Shown piece after piece: positions 1 to 22,894 of a stretch of DNA of 64,000 nucleotides. The stretch is taken from positions 3,038,001 through 3,102,000 of the forward strand of contig OY725505.1 of NCBI GenBank assembly GCA_963281255.1, written 5' to 3'. The notes beneath the pieces are model-generated. The model had not been told where the DNA came from, made no database searches, and saw only the letters and a program-made list of their open reading frames with translations. The stretch is from Aphrocallistes beatrix. Lineage: Eukaryota; Porifera; Hexactinellida; Sceptrulophora; Aphrocallistidae. The stretch's first letter is position 1; each line of letters begins with the position of its first letter. The translations under genes were made by a program, and so were the position numbers.

Positions 1-1
1 C

Positions 2-202
2 ATTGAGAAGATACACGGATGTTCTAAGCTCCTCTGCTCGCATTGTGACACTCATTTCTGTTGGCTGTGCCAAGCGGTTCTCCCGCCTGAAAACCCTTAC
101 CGACACTATGCTGACCCACTCATTGGCGGAGATTGTGTGAACAAACTATTTTTAGGTATAACCCCAGAAGAATTAGCAGCCTGGCAAGTTGGAGCTCTGT
201 AG
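2..202 (+). CDS. RNF14: C-terminal exon of an RNF14-like RBR E3 ubiquitin ligase (5' part outside window)
   Basis: The frame is open from base 2 to a TAG at 200-202 (66 residues). It starts IEKIHGCSKLLCSHC and continues HFCWLCQ, then PYRHYADP and CVNKLF. This is the end of the catalytic RING2 (Rcat) domain of RBR ligases; the IEK..GC..L.C..C...FCW.C spacing and the NPYRH..DP tail are typical of RNF14/ARA54. In this family the first cysteine after IEK..G accepts ubiquitin, so the catalytic residue lies here. The RWD, RING1 and IBR domains must lie upstream, outside the window. RNF14 enzymes transfer ubiquitin from an E2 to substrates in cytosol and nucleus. The neighbouring Headcase gene is convergent. 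Family call is firm; RNF14 rather than a close paralogue is likely. Confidence 0.8.
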   Translation: MEKIHGCSKLLCSHCDTHFCWLCQAVLPPENPYRHYADPLIGGDCVNKLFLGITPEELAAWQVGAL

Positions 203-377
203 AACTCGAATAGCCCAGAACAGCTGACTGAGTCGAGTCACTTATGAATTTCGATTCGATTGATTTATTATTAAATAATTGATGATCTTCAACCATTCAA
301 AACATTTTCAGTCTGACGACCAGACTTTGTATAGTGACCTACCCATTTGGACAGTGTACAGTAGTGCATTCTTTTCA

Positions 378-868
378 GTGCAACCCTATCATGGTAGATG
401 TCCTGTTGCCATGCACATCGTCCGTCCGTTCTTGAAAACTGATTTTCCTTGGAACATATACATACATGCCAACCTGAGCCATGATAGCGGGACTCAGCGT
501 TGAATTTGGCGGGACATGGCGGGACGCAATAGAAATGTACTAAACATAAGCGGGACACAATGGGGAAATTTCATGTGAAAGCGGGACATTCGTAAAAATT
601 AGTCAATAGAAGAGTGAAAAAAGCGGGACGTCCCGCCAAAAACGAGACAGTTGGCAAGTATGCTGATACATTCCATATTAGAATCCCTATTTATATGACC
701 AATGGTGTCAAAAAATCTCAACCTTGTGATAAGGTAGAGATTTTTTTACACCATTGGTCATATAAATAGGGATTCTAATATGGAATGTATGTTCCAAGGA
801 AACAAATTTTCAAGGACGGACGATGTGGATGCCAACAGGGCATCTCCCATGATATGATAGGGCTGCAC
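378..868. repeat. Foldback (long inverted-repeat) element with a nested insertion
   Basis: The left arm (about 378-460) is the reverse complement of the right arm (about 788-868), sharing for example TGCACATCGTCCGTCCG against CGGACGGACGATGTG. The inner arms at 665-707 and 748-790 form a near-perfect hairpin. The left arm is interrupted at about 464-663 by a 200-bp element, which therefore arrived later. Confidence 0.75.
464..663 (+). mobile_element. MITE, 'GCCAAC...GTTGGC' family, inserted in the foldback element
   Basis: It begins ATGCCAACCTGAGCCATGAT and ends AGTTGGCAAGTATGC, with internal repeats of GCGGGAC. Related copies lie at 9966-10144, 12190-12317, 20180-20306, 35870-36035, 37866-38028 and 62945-63152. 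It carries no coding capacity. It splits the foldback arm and can be excised on paper to restore the symmetry of the outer element. Confidence 0.7.
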
Positions 869-869
869 C

Positions 870-908
870 ATTTGTGGGAGGGATAGGGTTCCTATCCCTC
901 CCACAAAT
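870..908. repeat. Short perfect hairpin
   Basis: TTGTGGGAGGGATAGG is followed within a few bases by its reverse complement CCTATCCCTCCCACAA. It adjoins the foldback element and may be a remnant of its terminus. Confidence 0.6.
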
Positions 909-948
909 TTGAAAATCGGCGCTACTTATTGGCGTCAAAATTTAATAT

Positions 949-1120
949 AGTCAACTCCGATTAATCGGGACAACCGCTTAATTAATGGACAAGTCTCCAG
1001 GAACGGAATGGTTCCCATACATAGAAGCTAATACTAAATTTCTTTAGTTAATTGGGAACTCCGCTTAATCGGGACAAAATATCCGGGACCAAAGTGTCCC
1101 GATTAAGCGGAGTCACCTTA
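949..1120. mobile_element. pogo-like MITE, family B (degenerate)
   Basis: The ends TAGTCAACTCCGATTAATCG and TAAGCGGAGTCACC and the inner segment CTCCAGGAACGGAATGG match the copies at 17836, 22443 and 60241. It is noncoding. Confidence 0.65.
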
Positions 1121-1730
1121 CCTTAATTAATCCCTCCAGTCCATTGTCCAATACGAGATTCATAATATGTTAGAATATAAAATATAATAATTCGTCTAAC
1201 TAGTTCTAAGTTATAATAATAACTAGCCTAACACTCAATACTCAATATAATAAGCAAACAGAGCAACACTATAAAAATAATAGAAAACAGTCGAATGAGT
1301 AGACATCGATACGTGGGTAGAGAGGAGGACTCGTATATACAATGACATGGAGAGTAGAATAACTTAAATATTCGCCTAAAGTATTGACCTAAATGTTGAA
1401 TAGAATGCCTAGAAGAGATAAATACAGTTGAAACCGGTTTTTTCTTGCTATTTCCTTTCAAAATAGTAAGAATAAACCGATGGAATGTACTAGTAAACTC
1501 GGAATTTCTTACAACATAAAGAAAAAACCGAGTAGTAAGGATAACCCGGTGTTAGAAAACCCCCGATAAAAATTAGTATAAACACGAAAATTGTGTAAGA
1601 ATAAACCGATATAAGGATAACCCGGTGTAAGAAAAATTAGATGGTATATATCCATTATAGTGTGTGTATAGTGATAATTTCGCAGATAATGAATTCTTAG
1701 CCTAAATAATCAAATATTCCCTCTACGTAC
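1121..1730. other. AT-rich intergenic stretch with short AACCGG repeats
   Basis: No gene was seen. The stretch from about 1430 to 1640 repeats short strings of the type AAGAATAAACCGAT and GGATAACCCGGTG in both orientations. Related strings recur at 2655-2860, so this is probably the debris of an old repeat family. Confidence 0.4.
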
Positions 1731-1901
1731 CAGTCGACTCCGCTTAATAGGGTCACATCGGTCAGAGGACATTTTGTCCCGATTAAGCAAAGAACCCAAT
1801 TAACCGAAAATATTTTGTATTAGCTTCTATGTGTGAGAGCTATTCCAGTCCTGCCAAAAGTGACCCGATTAAACAGTGGCTCTATTAAACGGAGTCGACT
1901 G
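1731..1901. mobile_element. pogo-like MITE, family A
   Basis: Inverted ends CAGTCGACTCCGCTTAATAG and GTCGACTG enclose the family-A core (CGGTCAGAGGACATTTTG, TTTTGTATTAGCTTCTATG, GAGAGCTATTCC). It ends 52 bp beyond the Headcase stop codon on the gene's 3' side. Confidence 0.8.
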
Positions 1902-1952
1902 TATGTGAGAGATGAGTTTACGTTATTGGCTTTTAACTGACCTAAATTGTGG

Positions 1953-4900
1953 TTATAGCTGTGGGTAAGATTCTGGGATGACCTGGTATGTCACGCTGGG
2001 ACGCAGCAGATGGTAGTCTATTGACTGGCAGTGAGGACACTGGATCTAGAAGAGGTGTGAAAATATGTAGATGTTAACATCTATAATAACGGTGTATCTC
2101 AGTATGGAAGTGTGAATATCCACAAAGTGAAAAAAATCCATAATGAGATATATCTCCATCCACCTTACAATAATATTTCTGCAAAAGGTGTGAAAATATG
2201 TATTTGCACGTAAGTTAATTAACATCTCATGAGAATTTACATAGTTTCCCAAACGTGGAATTGGAATGTCAGTAGTAAAAAATTGAATTTCTCAGAAAAG
2301 CTTGAACTCACCACTTCGCTGGGCGTGGAGAAGAATATCGGCTTCTCACTGGAGTTCACGACTGGCTGGTTGCAAGTGGTGCAAAGTGTCCTCTGCATGC
2401 AACATTGATTGGCGCTTAACAGATCGTACTTGTACAGTGTACCCAGTTGGTGGATCCCAGCCTGCCATGGGACGCCACAAAAACTAGAAAAAGTAGTTGT
2501 AAATATTAACGTTTTAAAAGTCAATAATTTGGAGTTCATACTCTCATTAAGCCTCAGAAACGAGTAACGTATAAATCCAGAATTAAACTAGGAATGTTGC
2601 TAACTCATTTCAGGTTAGTTATTTTGGGCGGGGAAGTAATATATAGTTACTATAAATAGAATAGAACCCAATACCGTCGAAACCGGGTTTTTCTCACTCC
2701 GGTTTATCCTTACTTATCGGCTTTTTCTTACTATTTCAGAATCTTAATTATGTAAAAAATTCAAAATCTATATTCATTTCCATCGTTTGTTTCTTACTGT
2801 TTGAACCTGTAAAGAAATAAGAAAAAACCGATTTCGACTGGACTAATTCGGGCTTAAGCTAGAGGGAATATTTCCTATGGCTAACTCAAATCACATTTTA
2901 ACAAGATCTACACTAAGTTTATTAGAGTCTGTTACTTGTAAAAGATGATACAGCTGTATTACCACAGGTTAACTGGGATAATAGATATATCAATTTGTCG
3001 GTTCACGTAACAGACTTATTATACATTAACATTGTTACGAACTTGATTATTAATCCAAACTTATTATTAATCACATACTTTCAGGTGAAAATTAAATTAA
3101 TCTTAAATTAATTCTTGTAAATATGTCGTTTTTCTAAACTATGTTAAAGTGTGAACGAATCAGATGATGACAAGAATTCCTTGAAAAAGGAAGCGTTGCA
3201 AACACAAAAAAATCAGTGTAGAATCCGAAATTTTTTGAATACAGTCGACTCCGCTTAATAGGATCACTGTTTAATCGGGTCAACCGCTTAATCGGGCCAC
3301 TTTTGGCAGGACCGGAATAGCTCTCACACATAGAAACAAATACAAAATATTTTCGGTTAATAGGGTTCTCCGCTTAATCGTGCCAAAATGTCCTCTGACC
3401 GATGTGACCCTATTAAGCGGAGTCAACTGTATTAACCAATAAATTTTTTTTGTGCTATTAGAGGTTTTCTAAGAAAAGTCATATAACAAATCTAAACGAG
3501 TTCTTAAAGTTATATTCTGAGTGACCCATCATTCTAACTTACTTGCAGGACACAACATTAGCACCGGACATGCATTTAACGCACACAGCGCACAGAAACA
3601 CCTCAGCGGCTCCACTGTACTCCTTTCCACAACTCTCATACATCGCTTGATAGCTGTAGCCCACCATCATACGGACAGTGGATATGCTCATGCCACAGCA
3701 GAAGTCATCATGCTTGAGAGGAGAGAGGAAGAATGTTCCATCTATCATGGGGTACCTGTATGTTATGAGAAATGGTTAGAAATGTCTACTTGAAGTGTAA
3801 ATAATGATTTAGTACAGATTTATCAATGTTGCTGGTAAAAATCAGTTATTATGTAAAACACCTGACAATTTCAGGAATTATTAATAATACTGATTCGACG
3901 TTTTAACTGAAACATAAACCAATTAAGATTTTATGAGATTTTAAAATAAAGTCAGTGCTAGAGTGAATATGCTCATAAGATTAATCCCAATCAACCAATT
4001 ATATTCCATTTTAACTGTAAAAATAAAACTCTTCATTTTCATTTGTCAGTAGAATTTCGTCATGTTTTGAGAGGGAAGGTGTCAAAATATGAATAATCAA
4101 TACCACAAGTATGAATCTACACCCATAGCATTCTATATATAGAATGCTATGCTACACCATATAAGGCATGTCTGCTCCAAGGTCGTACAAGGAGAGTAGA
4201 TTTCAAGAAAGTCTGGATGTCGCACTAACTCATGATTCAACATTCTCTCATCTCAGAAATATTTCAACTTCAGTTAGAACTACACTCGTGGCTTCTAAGA
4301 ATCTAGATACGAGTTGGGTCACTGAAGAGGAATTTAATCCTTTCGCCATTCAAAGGGTAGAAACAAAGATAGTGCACTCAGTAAGATATAAGGTCTCTGT
4401 AACATTGTAAGAGAAATCACATGTAGGATGTCTTATATGATATTTAGAATTGAATAGAGCATGTGAGATATGTATAAATGGTTCTATGCAGTGATTTCCT
4501 CGAGATAAATACATCATTACTGAAAACATAATGCATTCAGGGAGAAGTATTGTGTAATTGATTGATTAGAATCCACATGGTAAAATTCATCTTGTTGTAT
4601 CAGCTGGAAATATTCAACAAAACAACTGTGTGTAAGTTCAATTGTTTAGGACAATACAAGACTCGTAGAGTTTCACATGATGGTAGTAACACAGCGTTAT
4701 GTGTTGCTAATACTGTTGAAGTAGGTTTTCATTCTGACACATTTTGTGGACAGCAATTAGCAATAATTAAACTTGAGAACCACTAATGACACGAAACTCT
4801 AGATAATACGAACACTTTTCAACTGTGTTCGAACTAACGAGTTTTACTGTACAGTGGATTCCGGCTATAAGAACACGGTTGGGAACTGTTCTTATAACCG

Positions 4901-7110
4901 GCATAATTATGTGGGGTATATGTCAACCTAAGTTGACTAATTCATGAATTATCAATGAATTACTCAAAATTTGAAACTAAAATAATGAAAAAATATTTGA
5001 TATTTCGTTTAGGGACTGAGCAATGTTAGAGGTTATAACATGAGCAACCTTTTAACCACTTTTGGGCATAGAATCTGCACTAATGTTTGAGATTTTGAAT
5101 AATTCATTAATTGAATAATTCATAATTATTCATCATCTTTCAATGAATTAGTCAACTGACTCAACTTAGAATTGTCAACCGTTTTCCAGTAGAATGTTCT
5201 TATATCCGGCATTTACCGTATAAATCTATTGACAGCTGAGATTGATTGATTACCTGTTGAAGACGGTGAGATTGTGCTTGCAGAGAATGCAGCGGGTATT
5301 GGAAGATTTCAGTTTAGCGAAAGTGCTTAGAATAAACGCTTTAATCTCGTCTCTGCCTGAATAGTACTCGTCCTCTACTTTGATATGGAAACTGTTCACT
5401 AGATGTCTACAATAAAATGAATATAGAAATACAGTTAGTGAATTCATATTTCCGAGAATCCCGATATTCCCAACGGATTTAGGATTCAAATAGTCAATAC
5501 AAATCCATGGATTTTGAGTTATATTTTCAAGAATTTTAAAAACGTTACTATTCAAATAAGTATTGGATCCATTCCAGAAAACAGAAATGGACCTCGAAAT
5601 AACTCAAGCAAATACAACCCCCCGGAATTTGTGAAAAATTTGTGAATTGGGATCAGAGTGTAGGGACTTTTTAACGTCATGTGAGCTTTATAAAAGTTGA
5701 TTATTCACATGCTAGCGTCCATTTGAATATCGGTAGCTAGAACGATAATTATAAAATTCTGAGCAATGTTGTAAATATTTTAATCTTGATATAACTAGAA
5801 AAATTCGCTTTGGGGAATCAGTGATATTAATTTCACACTTTCCCACAGGAATGGAAAGGACAAAGGAAAACATCTGTTTCCTCATTCCCAAGCGACTCAG
5901 CAGAAAGCTAACTTCCAGAAAATTCTATTTTTAAAGTTTTGCTTAGGTAAGCTTCTAGCAAAGTCGCCTTTGCACAAATAGGAGGAAACTAATAATGTTT
6001 GTAACAGAGCAAAATCTAAATTTGACTGCAGAAGATAGTAAATTTAAAATCAGATAACAGCGATATCTTGTATGTAACATGATCAGTGATGTGTAACGTA
6101 AGATGAGGTTTTCAATGATAGCTATTATGCAGGCATAACTTATATGCTAAATTCAATTAGTGCAAAGTACCACATCCTTAGTTAATGGGAGCGAATGAGA
6201 GAATTCTACCATTATTCCCAACAATAAACAACAAATTATATCTTAGATTTACTTAAATGTAGGAAACCGATAATACTTCTCTTCCCTAATTTGCCCCTCG
6301 GATTATTCTATTTATAGAAACTACCCCAAACTTCCCTGTTAAATAGCTTAAACCGGAAATGACGCAACACAATCCTGGGGCAACTTAGGGATTATGGAGT
6401 TATGTTTTGCCGATAGAAATCAAACCTGGTGAAAATGCAATTTTTAAAATATCGCGATATATTATAATCAAGGCATTGTCTAGGAGTACGAGATGCTCCT
6501 TTAGGCGTATGATTTTAAGCCCGAAAGTGTTTAGGAGCGTGAAAATTTAGAATATTACCCGATTTACCTTATATTATAATGTTATTTATAGATTTTGGCG
6601 TATGAAAATATGGATTTGAGGAGAATACTCTGATTGTAAGTATCCCTAATCTAAATTACTTGGGAAGCATCGTCTTGAAAGCTGAGAAGTCTGTCCTATT
6701 CGGGAATGTCTGTGTTCCTGTGTGTCCCAGATCATTGGCGAAGAAGTTGCTCCTGGAGATGGGGAGTGTTTGCAAGTGGAAAGATTCGCCGCTAGGATGG
6801 ATGGACGAGTATTTCGTCCCTGTCAAGTTCTTTATGATGATCCTATCACCTACAACGATTTAGTCATTACACTCTAATCTATAATACGTAATGTTTAACC
6901 TGGAATTTAAGTTATAATTGATAATTGATTTAAAATCCAACCAACCTTTCACTCTTTTCTTCCTTTTATTCTTGACAACTGTGACGATGGGAGGGTCAGT
7001 TGGGGACGAATCAGATGCGCCGCTCGTTGAGTTGGGTGGAGACCTGTTCATGCCTGCCAATACGCCAGAATGGTTGCTACCCAAAGGCGCGGATTTATCT
7101 CCATATATCT
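1953..7110 (-). CDS. HECA: Headcase (HECA) homologue, C-terminal exons; 5' end not found
   Basis: Six phase-compatible exons on the minus strand: 7110(or 7108)-6946, 6849-6660, 5406-5254, 3755-3543, 2483-2312 and 2045-1953 (stop TAA at 1955-1953). Joined, they give about 325 residues. Diagnostic segments are RYPMIDGTFFLSPLKH, FLCAVCVKCMSG, HQLGTLYKYDLLSANQCC, CTTCNQPV and CPHCQSIDYH. These match the paired-cysteine C-terminal half of Headcase as I recall it. Headcase proteins are cytoplasmic regulators of growth and differentiation (the Drosophila hdc family). A basic linker, KNKRKKRVKG, precedes the conserved part. The Cys/His-rich N-terminal domain of the family was not recognised between 7.1 and 10.7 kb, so the model is 5'-incomplete. 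Introns contain MITEs at 3242, 4852 and 6470. Exon phases agree at every junction, which supports the model strongly. Confidence 0.83.
3242..3429. mobile_element. pogo-like MITE, family A, TA target site
   Basis: Runs from CAGTCGACTCCGCTTAATAG to GCGGAGTCAACTG, flanked by TA on both sides (3240-3241 and 3430-3431). It lies in a Headcase intron and carries the usual noncoding family-A core. Confidence 0.85.
4124..4151. repeat. 28-bp perfect palindrome
   Basis: CATAGCATTCTATA is followed directly by its exact reverse complement. It sits in a Headcase intron and has no obvious link to a known element. Confidence 0.7.
4852..5218. mobile_element. pogo-like MITE, family C, carrying a nested insertion
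   Basis: It begins CAGTGGATTCCGGCTATAAG, with the second arm TTCTTATATCCGGC near 5200. Compared with the copy at 36738-36862, it is interrupted after TATATGTCAACC by a 244-bp insertion at 4929-5172, bounded by an 8-bp duplication TGTCAACC (4921-4928 and 5173-5180). Confidence 0.75.
4929..5172. mobile_element. AT-rich MITE, 'CTAAGTTGACTAATTCA' family, 8-bp target duplication
   Basis: The ends are TAAGTTGACTAATTCATGAA and TTAGTCAACTGACTCAACTTA. It is AT-rich, with many AATTATTCAT-type words. A relative lies at about 11770-11935 in an RSK intron. The 8-bp duplication suggests a hAT-type transposase in trans, which is an inference. Confidence 0.65.
6470..6610. mobile_element. 'TAGGCGTATGA' repeat element
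   Basis: CTCCTTTAGGCGTATGATTT, AGGAGCGTGAAAAT and ACCCGATTTACC recur as a reverse-complement copy at 58088-58350 upstream of SARNP. Fragments also recur near 14550-14710. No coding capacity. Confidence 0.6.
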
Positions 7111-8919
7111 CTACACACAATGAATACCATGTGTTGTAATGGAATGTATGGAATGTTGTATTAATAGAATTTAAGTTTATTTTTAGAAAGTACAATGCAA
7201 TTGATTCATGCGAAAAGTACAGCTGTGAGGTAGAAATTCTTAAGAAAAGATCTGTGAAATTACAATTGAATGAAATGCAAGAATTATTAGTATACTTGAA
7301 GACGACAGAAATAGTTTAAATATTCATCAAATATCTTCAGATTTTAACTGTATTTCTCCATTAAAACACAACTAAATTATAGATAGCTCCCTACCTGTTA
7401 CAACAGGGTCTGACATTATTCCTGAATCGTTCATCTCAGTATTAAACAATGCAATAGATTCCTATAAAAATAAATTCGAAAATAAATCCTATTTATATAG
7501 CTATTGTATGAACCTGATCGCACTGTTAAGAAGTAGGTAATGAATTCTCATTCGATCTTTTTGTAATTGCGAATAATCGAATGAATAGAAATTGGATATG
7601 TTTTAGATTTCTCAGATATTTCGATTCAATATCGAAATATACGAAATTTAAGAGAACAAAGAAGTTTATTGAATTCAATAAAATATACTTCACTATTGTA
7701 ACATCACACGAAATATCTTTATCTTATCAAAAGGTGTGAATTCATATACGTATATACGTATATTCATTTATGTTCCAGCTGATAAAACTTTTTTAATTGA
7801 TAACAAGTCCTTCCATATTTTAAATTGTTAGATAAGAATTGACGAACTATTCCTCGTTTTAGAGAAATAGGAAATATACACTTTGAGTTGAATAATGCAA
7901 AAGGATCTGTGAGAGATTTGCACAATCACCTAATTATTCGAATTTTTGTAAACTATTTAGAAACACGTGATGGGAACATGCGGACTCTCAACTCGATTCT
8001 GACTGTCCAACTGATGGAGCAATCGCATTTCAGTTCTTTGCCCCCGAAAATTGACAGCAGACAAATTGTCATACCGCACATTTTTGGAATCAGTAAATTT
8101 ATTTTATTCTTGAAGAGATATCATATATACTCATCTAAAGAATAATAAATTGGAAAGTACGAACCAAAATGAAGATTTGAGAGAAATATTTTTTCGAGTT
8201 ATTTATATTCCATACAATTTCATAACGAAACATTACCTCGAATTGATGTTCAAATTTCCGAGTTTTGAAAGTCGGGGGGAAATCAGTTTTTCTGAGAGTT
8301 GAATTTCGCAATGAAACATTTCTGTTTTCGACTAGGCGAGCCTAGATTAATCGGAACGCATTTTAGTCTGTGAATCTGAAAGGAAAAGTATAGAATCCAA
8401 AATGGAGAAACTTGAAGCAGAGGAGAGAAAAATAAATTTATGCAAAAAGTTGAAACATCGTAAATATAAATAGGAATCAGTTGTAAACTAGAATGTTATG
8501 TGGACAGCGAGCTGTATATATATAATAGTCTTTTGGATTGCCCATGGGATAGTCTGTACTATGGATTTGGTTGAGAGAACTTCTATCTAACTGTCTAGAT
8601 TCCGAGGAATGGGATTTGAACGAATCAACTATCGCCGTTTGTGAAATCTCAAGATCATAAATCATGAATTTGACCACATTCTTGATAACATCATTCTTGA
8701 TGGCGGATCATTTCCCGGGTAAAGCACAATAGTATGCATAGTCGCATTATCAGCTATAGAAATAAAGAATCGATTCTCATCAGTCTTTTATTTAACTTGA
8801 TCATTTTATTAATTTAATTTTGAAAAGTCTTATAGAATCTGTACCTAATATAAACAAATGTTGCCAGTAACGGGTCTTAGTGTCCCACTGGGGGATTACA
8901 TACCACTCACCCCAGATGG

Positions 8920-9048
8920 GGGATATACCTAATTTCCTGAACTTGACGGTTCCGGAATTATAAATGCCTAATTTACGGAATATTCCGTAAAATAGGCATT
9001 TATAATTCCGGAACCGTTCCGTCAAGTTCCGTAAATTCGGTATGTCCC
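8920..9048. mobile_element. Hairpin MITE related to the 'CCTAATTTCCGGGACGGG' family
   Basis: It begins GGGATATACCTAATTTCCTG and ends TAAATTCGGTATGTCCC, with an internal palindrome CCGGAATTATAAATGCCTAA...TTATAATTCCGG. A diverged relative lies at 55138-55310. AGATGGG is repeated at both edges. Confidence 0.65.
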
Positions 9049-9294
9049 AGATGGGTGCTGTGCCACAACCACAAAATCCTGGTCATGCCACTGAATTCGA
9101 TCCCTCGAATTGTGACAAACAGGCATTAACCGATTTCGAACATGAAATATTACAAAATTTCAACAATTTTTAAGGTTAGAACGTGACCTGCGCTCTGTAA
9201 CGTAGGTCACACCTAGAGCTATTCCCAGACAAGTATTTGGGACCGCAACATTCCATTACAGAATTGTTCTTTTCATTCTGTAACGAATGATACA

Positions 9295-9426
9295 CAGTCG
9301 ACTCCGCTTAATCGGGCCACTTCTGACAGGACCGGAATAGCTCTCACACATAGAAGCTAATACAAAATATTTTCGGTTAATAGGGTTCTCCGCTTAATCG
9401 GGGCAAAATGTCCTCGGAGTCGACTG
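9295..9426. mobile_element. pogo-like MITE, family A (internally shortened)
   Basis: CAGTCGACTCCGCTTAATCG to GGAGTCGACTG. The second half is shortened relative to the 170-bp form. Confidence 0.75.
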
Positions 9427-9965
9427 TATGTTTTCAAATTCAACACTTATTTAAATCTGTCTACTCTACTACTTCCAATTGTAGAATTCATTTCCACCAT
9501 GTATTACTAGTGACAAGGGTACAAACTTTATGTCATTATTAACTTTAGTTATTCATCAAGTGCTTCTAATTGTCTTCCAGATTTAGCTTTTAGAGAGATT
9601 TGAAATCGATTATTTCAAAGTATTCTCGAGTAGGCCTGCCACCAAATTTGGAGGGTTCATATCGGCCTTAATTATTTGTTTATTCATGTTCTGTTAATCA
9701 ACGAAAACATTCCTATTTAGAATCTTGTTTCCATGAACATCAATTTACTGAAGTAGAAACTGTTCTCTACTAACTAAATTAATTAAATTAACTCCCTCAG
9801 CATTAACCAATAATAACATTATGATACAGCAACGTTACTGTATGTGCACTAATCTCAAAATGATGCACTGAGAGTAAGTGATTGTCTGAACTCAATAAAC
9901 TTTGCTGGAAGTAAGATGTTAGAACTTTAAATATTGAATTTTGTTTGTTGTTATAAGCTGTTTAG

Positions 9966-10144
9966 AGTAGATTCATACTTGCCAACTGTAATTTTCACGA
10001 GTGTCCCGCTTTTACATGAAATTTCTCCATTACGTCCCGCTTTTTTTGATTCTATGTATGATAATTTTCTATTGCGTCCCGCCATGTCCCGCGAAATTCA
10101 ACGCTGCGTCCCGCTTTTATCATGGCTCAAGTTGGCATGTATGT
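9966..10144 (-). mobile_element. MITE, 'GCCAAC...GTTGGC' family
   Basis: Reverse-orientation copy of the element at 464-663. It runs from CATACTTGCCAACTG to CTCAAGTTGGCATGTATG and contains repeated GTCCCGC words. Confidence 0.75.
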
Positions 10145-10192
10145 AGATTACTATCACTAGGATATTTGATCCAATGAGTCTGATTATTAATA

Positions 10193-10380
10193 CAGTCAAC
10201 TTCGCTTAATAGGGTCACATCGGTCAGAGAACATTTTACCCCGATTAAGCGGACAACCCTATTAACCGAAAATATTTTGTATTAGCTTCTATGTGTGAGA
10301 GCTATTCCGATCCTACCAAAAGTGACCCGATTAAGCGGTTGACCCAATTAAGCAGTGATCCTATTAAGCGGAGTCGACTG
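10193..10380. mobile_element. pogo-like MITE, family A
   Basis: CAGTCAACTTCGCTTAATAG to GCGGAGTCGACTG, with TA on both sides. It is full length and lies about 330 bp past the 3' end of RSK. Confidence 0.85.
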
Positions 10381-10709
10381 TAATTAGAACGAGTTAAGAT
10401 TGTAAATCTGTCAATGGAACCATCTTCACCATTAAACCAATAAACACTCTAAGCTGTGTATTAACATTCATAAAAGATAATCTTAGTCATGAAATATAAC
10501 TATATATATACACATATCATCATTGCATATTTCAGAGCACATCATCCTAACAAATATCAACAGCTGAATTCACACTCACTCTGTTCCTACTAAAAATTTC
10601 TATCACAATAATTATGTTACAACAGAAATAAAAACTGTCAAATAGTTATTTGATACTAAAAAGTATACATGTAGTCATGGCAACTTAAAGTGTTGTTAGG
10701 TATGTTAGG

Positions 10710-21866
<11,157 letters not shown>

Positions 21867-22442
21867 CCGTACGTTTGAGAGTCAAGGATTGTTGCTAACT
21901 TAATAGACAATTGAGTGAGCCTATTCTGTCGTATTATTATTTAAATAAGGAAGTCATTGGCGACTTGTTCAAGTGAAGTGGCGCTATATCTGTTCCAAGT
22001 CTTGATTGTTCCATTAAGATATTGTCTTTCAGATTGTTATCATAATGGAGTGTTGAATCTAATTACGCCATTCCAATCTTACACTCAGTGTGAGGATATT
22101 AATTTCTAGAACCATCTACACTGTAGAACATTTCCTCGAATTTCACTGTATCTTCAAGGCTTCCCTTGTATTGATTTCGAATGGTAGTTTTTGACAATGA
22201 TGGAGACAGTTACTGATCCCGTGGGGGGTTAGGAGAGGACGAGATATCCTCTCTCGATTCGAAATTCAGGTGTGAACCCCCTTGGAGCTGGATTGTAGAT
22301 TCGGAATGAGGTTTTAGGGTCTGTACTTAAGATTGGTAGGGGCATTTCTGGGAATTTGTACTATGAGCAATAGAAGATAATTCCTTCCAACAATTATTAG
22401 TCCAACTCTCATTATTTATAACCACTGTTCGTAATAATACTA

Positions 22443-22595
22443 CAGATGACTCTGCTTAATTGGGACACTTTGGTTCCGAATATTTTGTCCCGATTAAGCG
22501 GAGTTCCCAATTAACCGATGAAATTTAGTATTAGCTTCTATGTATGGAAACCATTCCGTTCCTGGAGACTTGTCCCGATTAAGCGGAGTTGACTG
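22443..22595. mobile_element. pogo-like MITE, family B
   Basis: CAGATGACTCTGCTTAATTG to AAGCGGAGTTGACTG, inverted relative to the copy at 60241, with core CCATTCCGTTCCTGGAGACT. Confidence 0.75.
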
Positions 22596-22723
22596 TAGTT
22601 AAATTACAGGTTGAGAGGTTAGTAGGTCCATGACTCTACCAACCCTACAACCCCTTACCCCCTGTGGAGGTCTCATCAATTGACTGTGAAACACAAAGTT
22701 CGGTGTCCCTAGATGGATTAATA

Positions 22724-22894
22724 CAGTCGACTCCGCTTAATAGGGTCACATCGGTCAGAGGACACTTTGCCCCGATTAAGCGGAGAACCCTATTAACAGA
22801 AAATATTTTGTATTGGCTTATATGTGTGAGAGCTATTCCGGTCTTGACAAAAGTGTCCCGATTAAACAGTGACCCTATTAAGCGGAGTCGACTG
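22724..22894. mobile_element. pogo-like MITE, family A
   Basis: CAGTCGACTCCGCTTAATAG to GCGGAGTCGACTG with TA on both sides; full-length form. Confidence 0.85.

Larger units (their letters stand above)
7111..10709. other. Intergenic region between Headcase and RSK
   Basis: No convincing exon was found on either strand, although the missing 5' exons of Headcase would be expected here. The DNA is AT-rich. Four elements are recognisable (8920-9048, 9295-9426, 9966-10144, 10193-10380). The open frames at 7888-8145 (+) and 8477-8677 (-) show no domain or coding signature. Confidence 0.5.

Noticed and set aside
3521..3793. Plus-strand frame of 90 codons
   Set aside because: It is antisense to the Headcase exon at 3755-3543, whose minus-strand frame carries the family signature and matching splice phases.
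4168..4410. Plus-strand frame of 80 codons in a Headcase intron
   Set aside because: No domain, no splice context and no similarity I can recognise; likely chance.
6918..7139. Plus-strand frame with MGGSVGDESDAPLVELGG
   Set aside because: The minus strand gives an exon that joins in phase to the next Headcase exon (KNKRKKRVKG to DRIIIKN), which is better supported.
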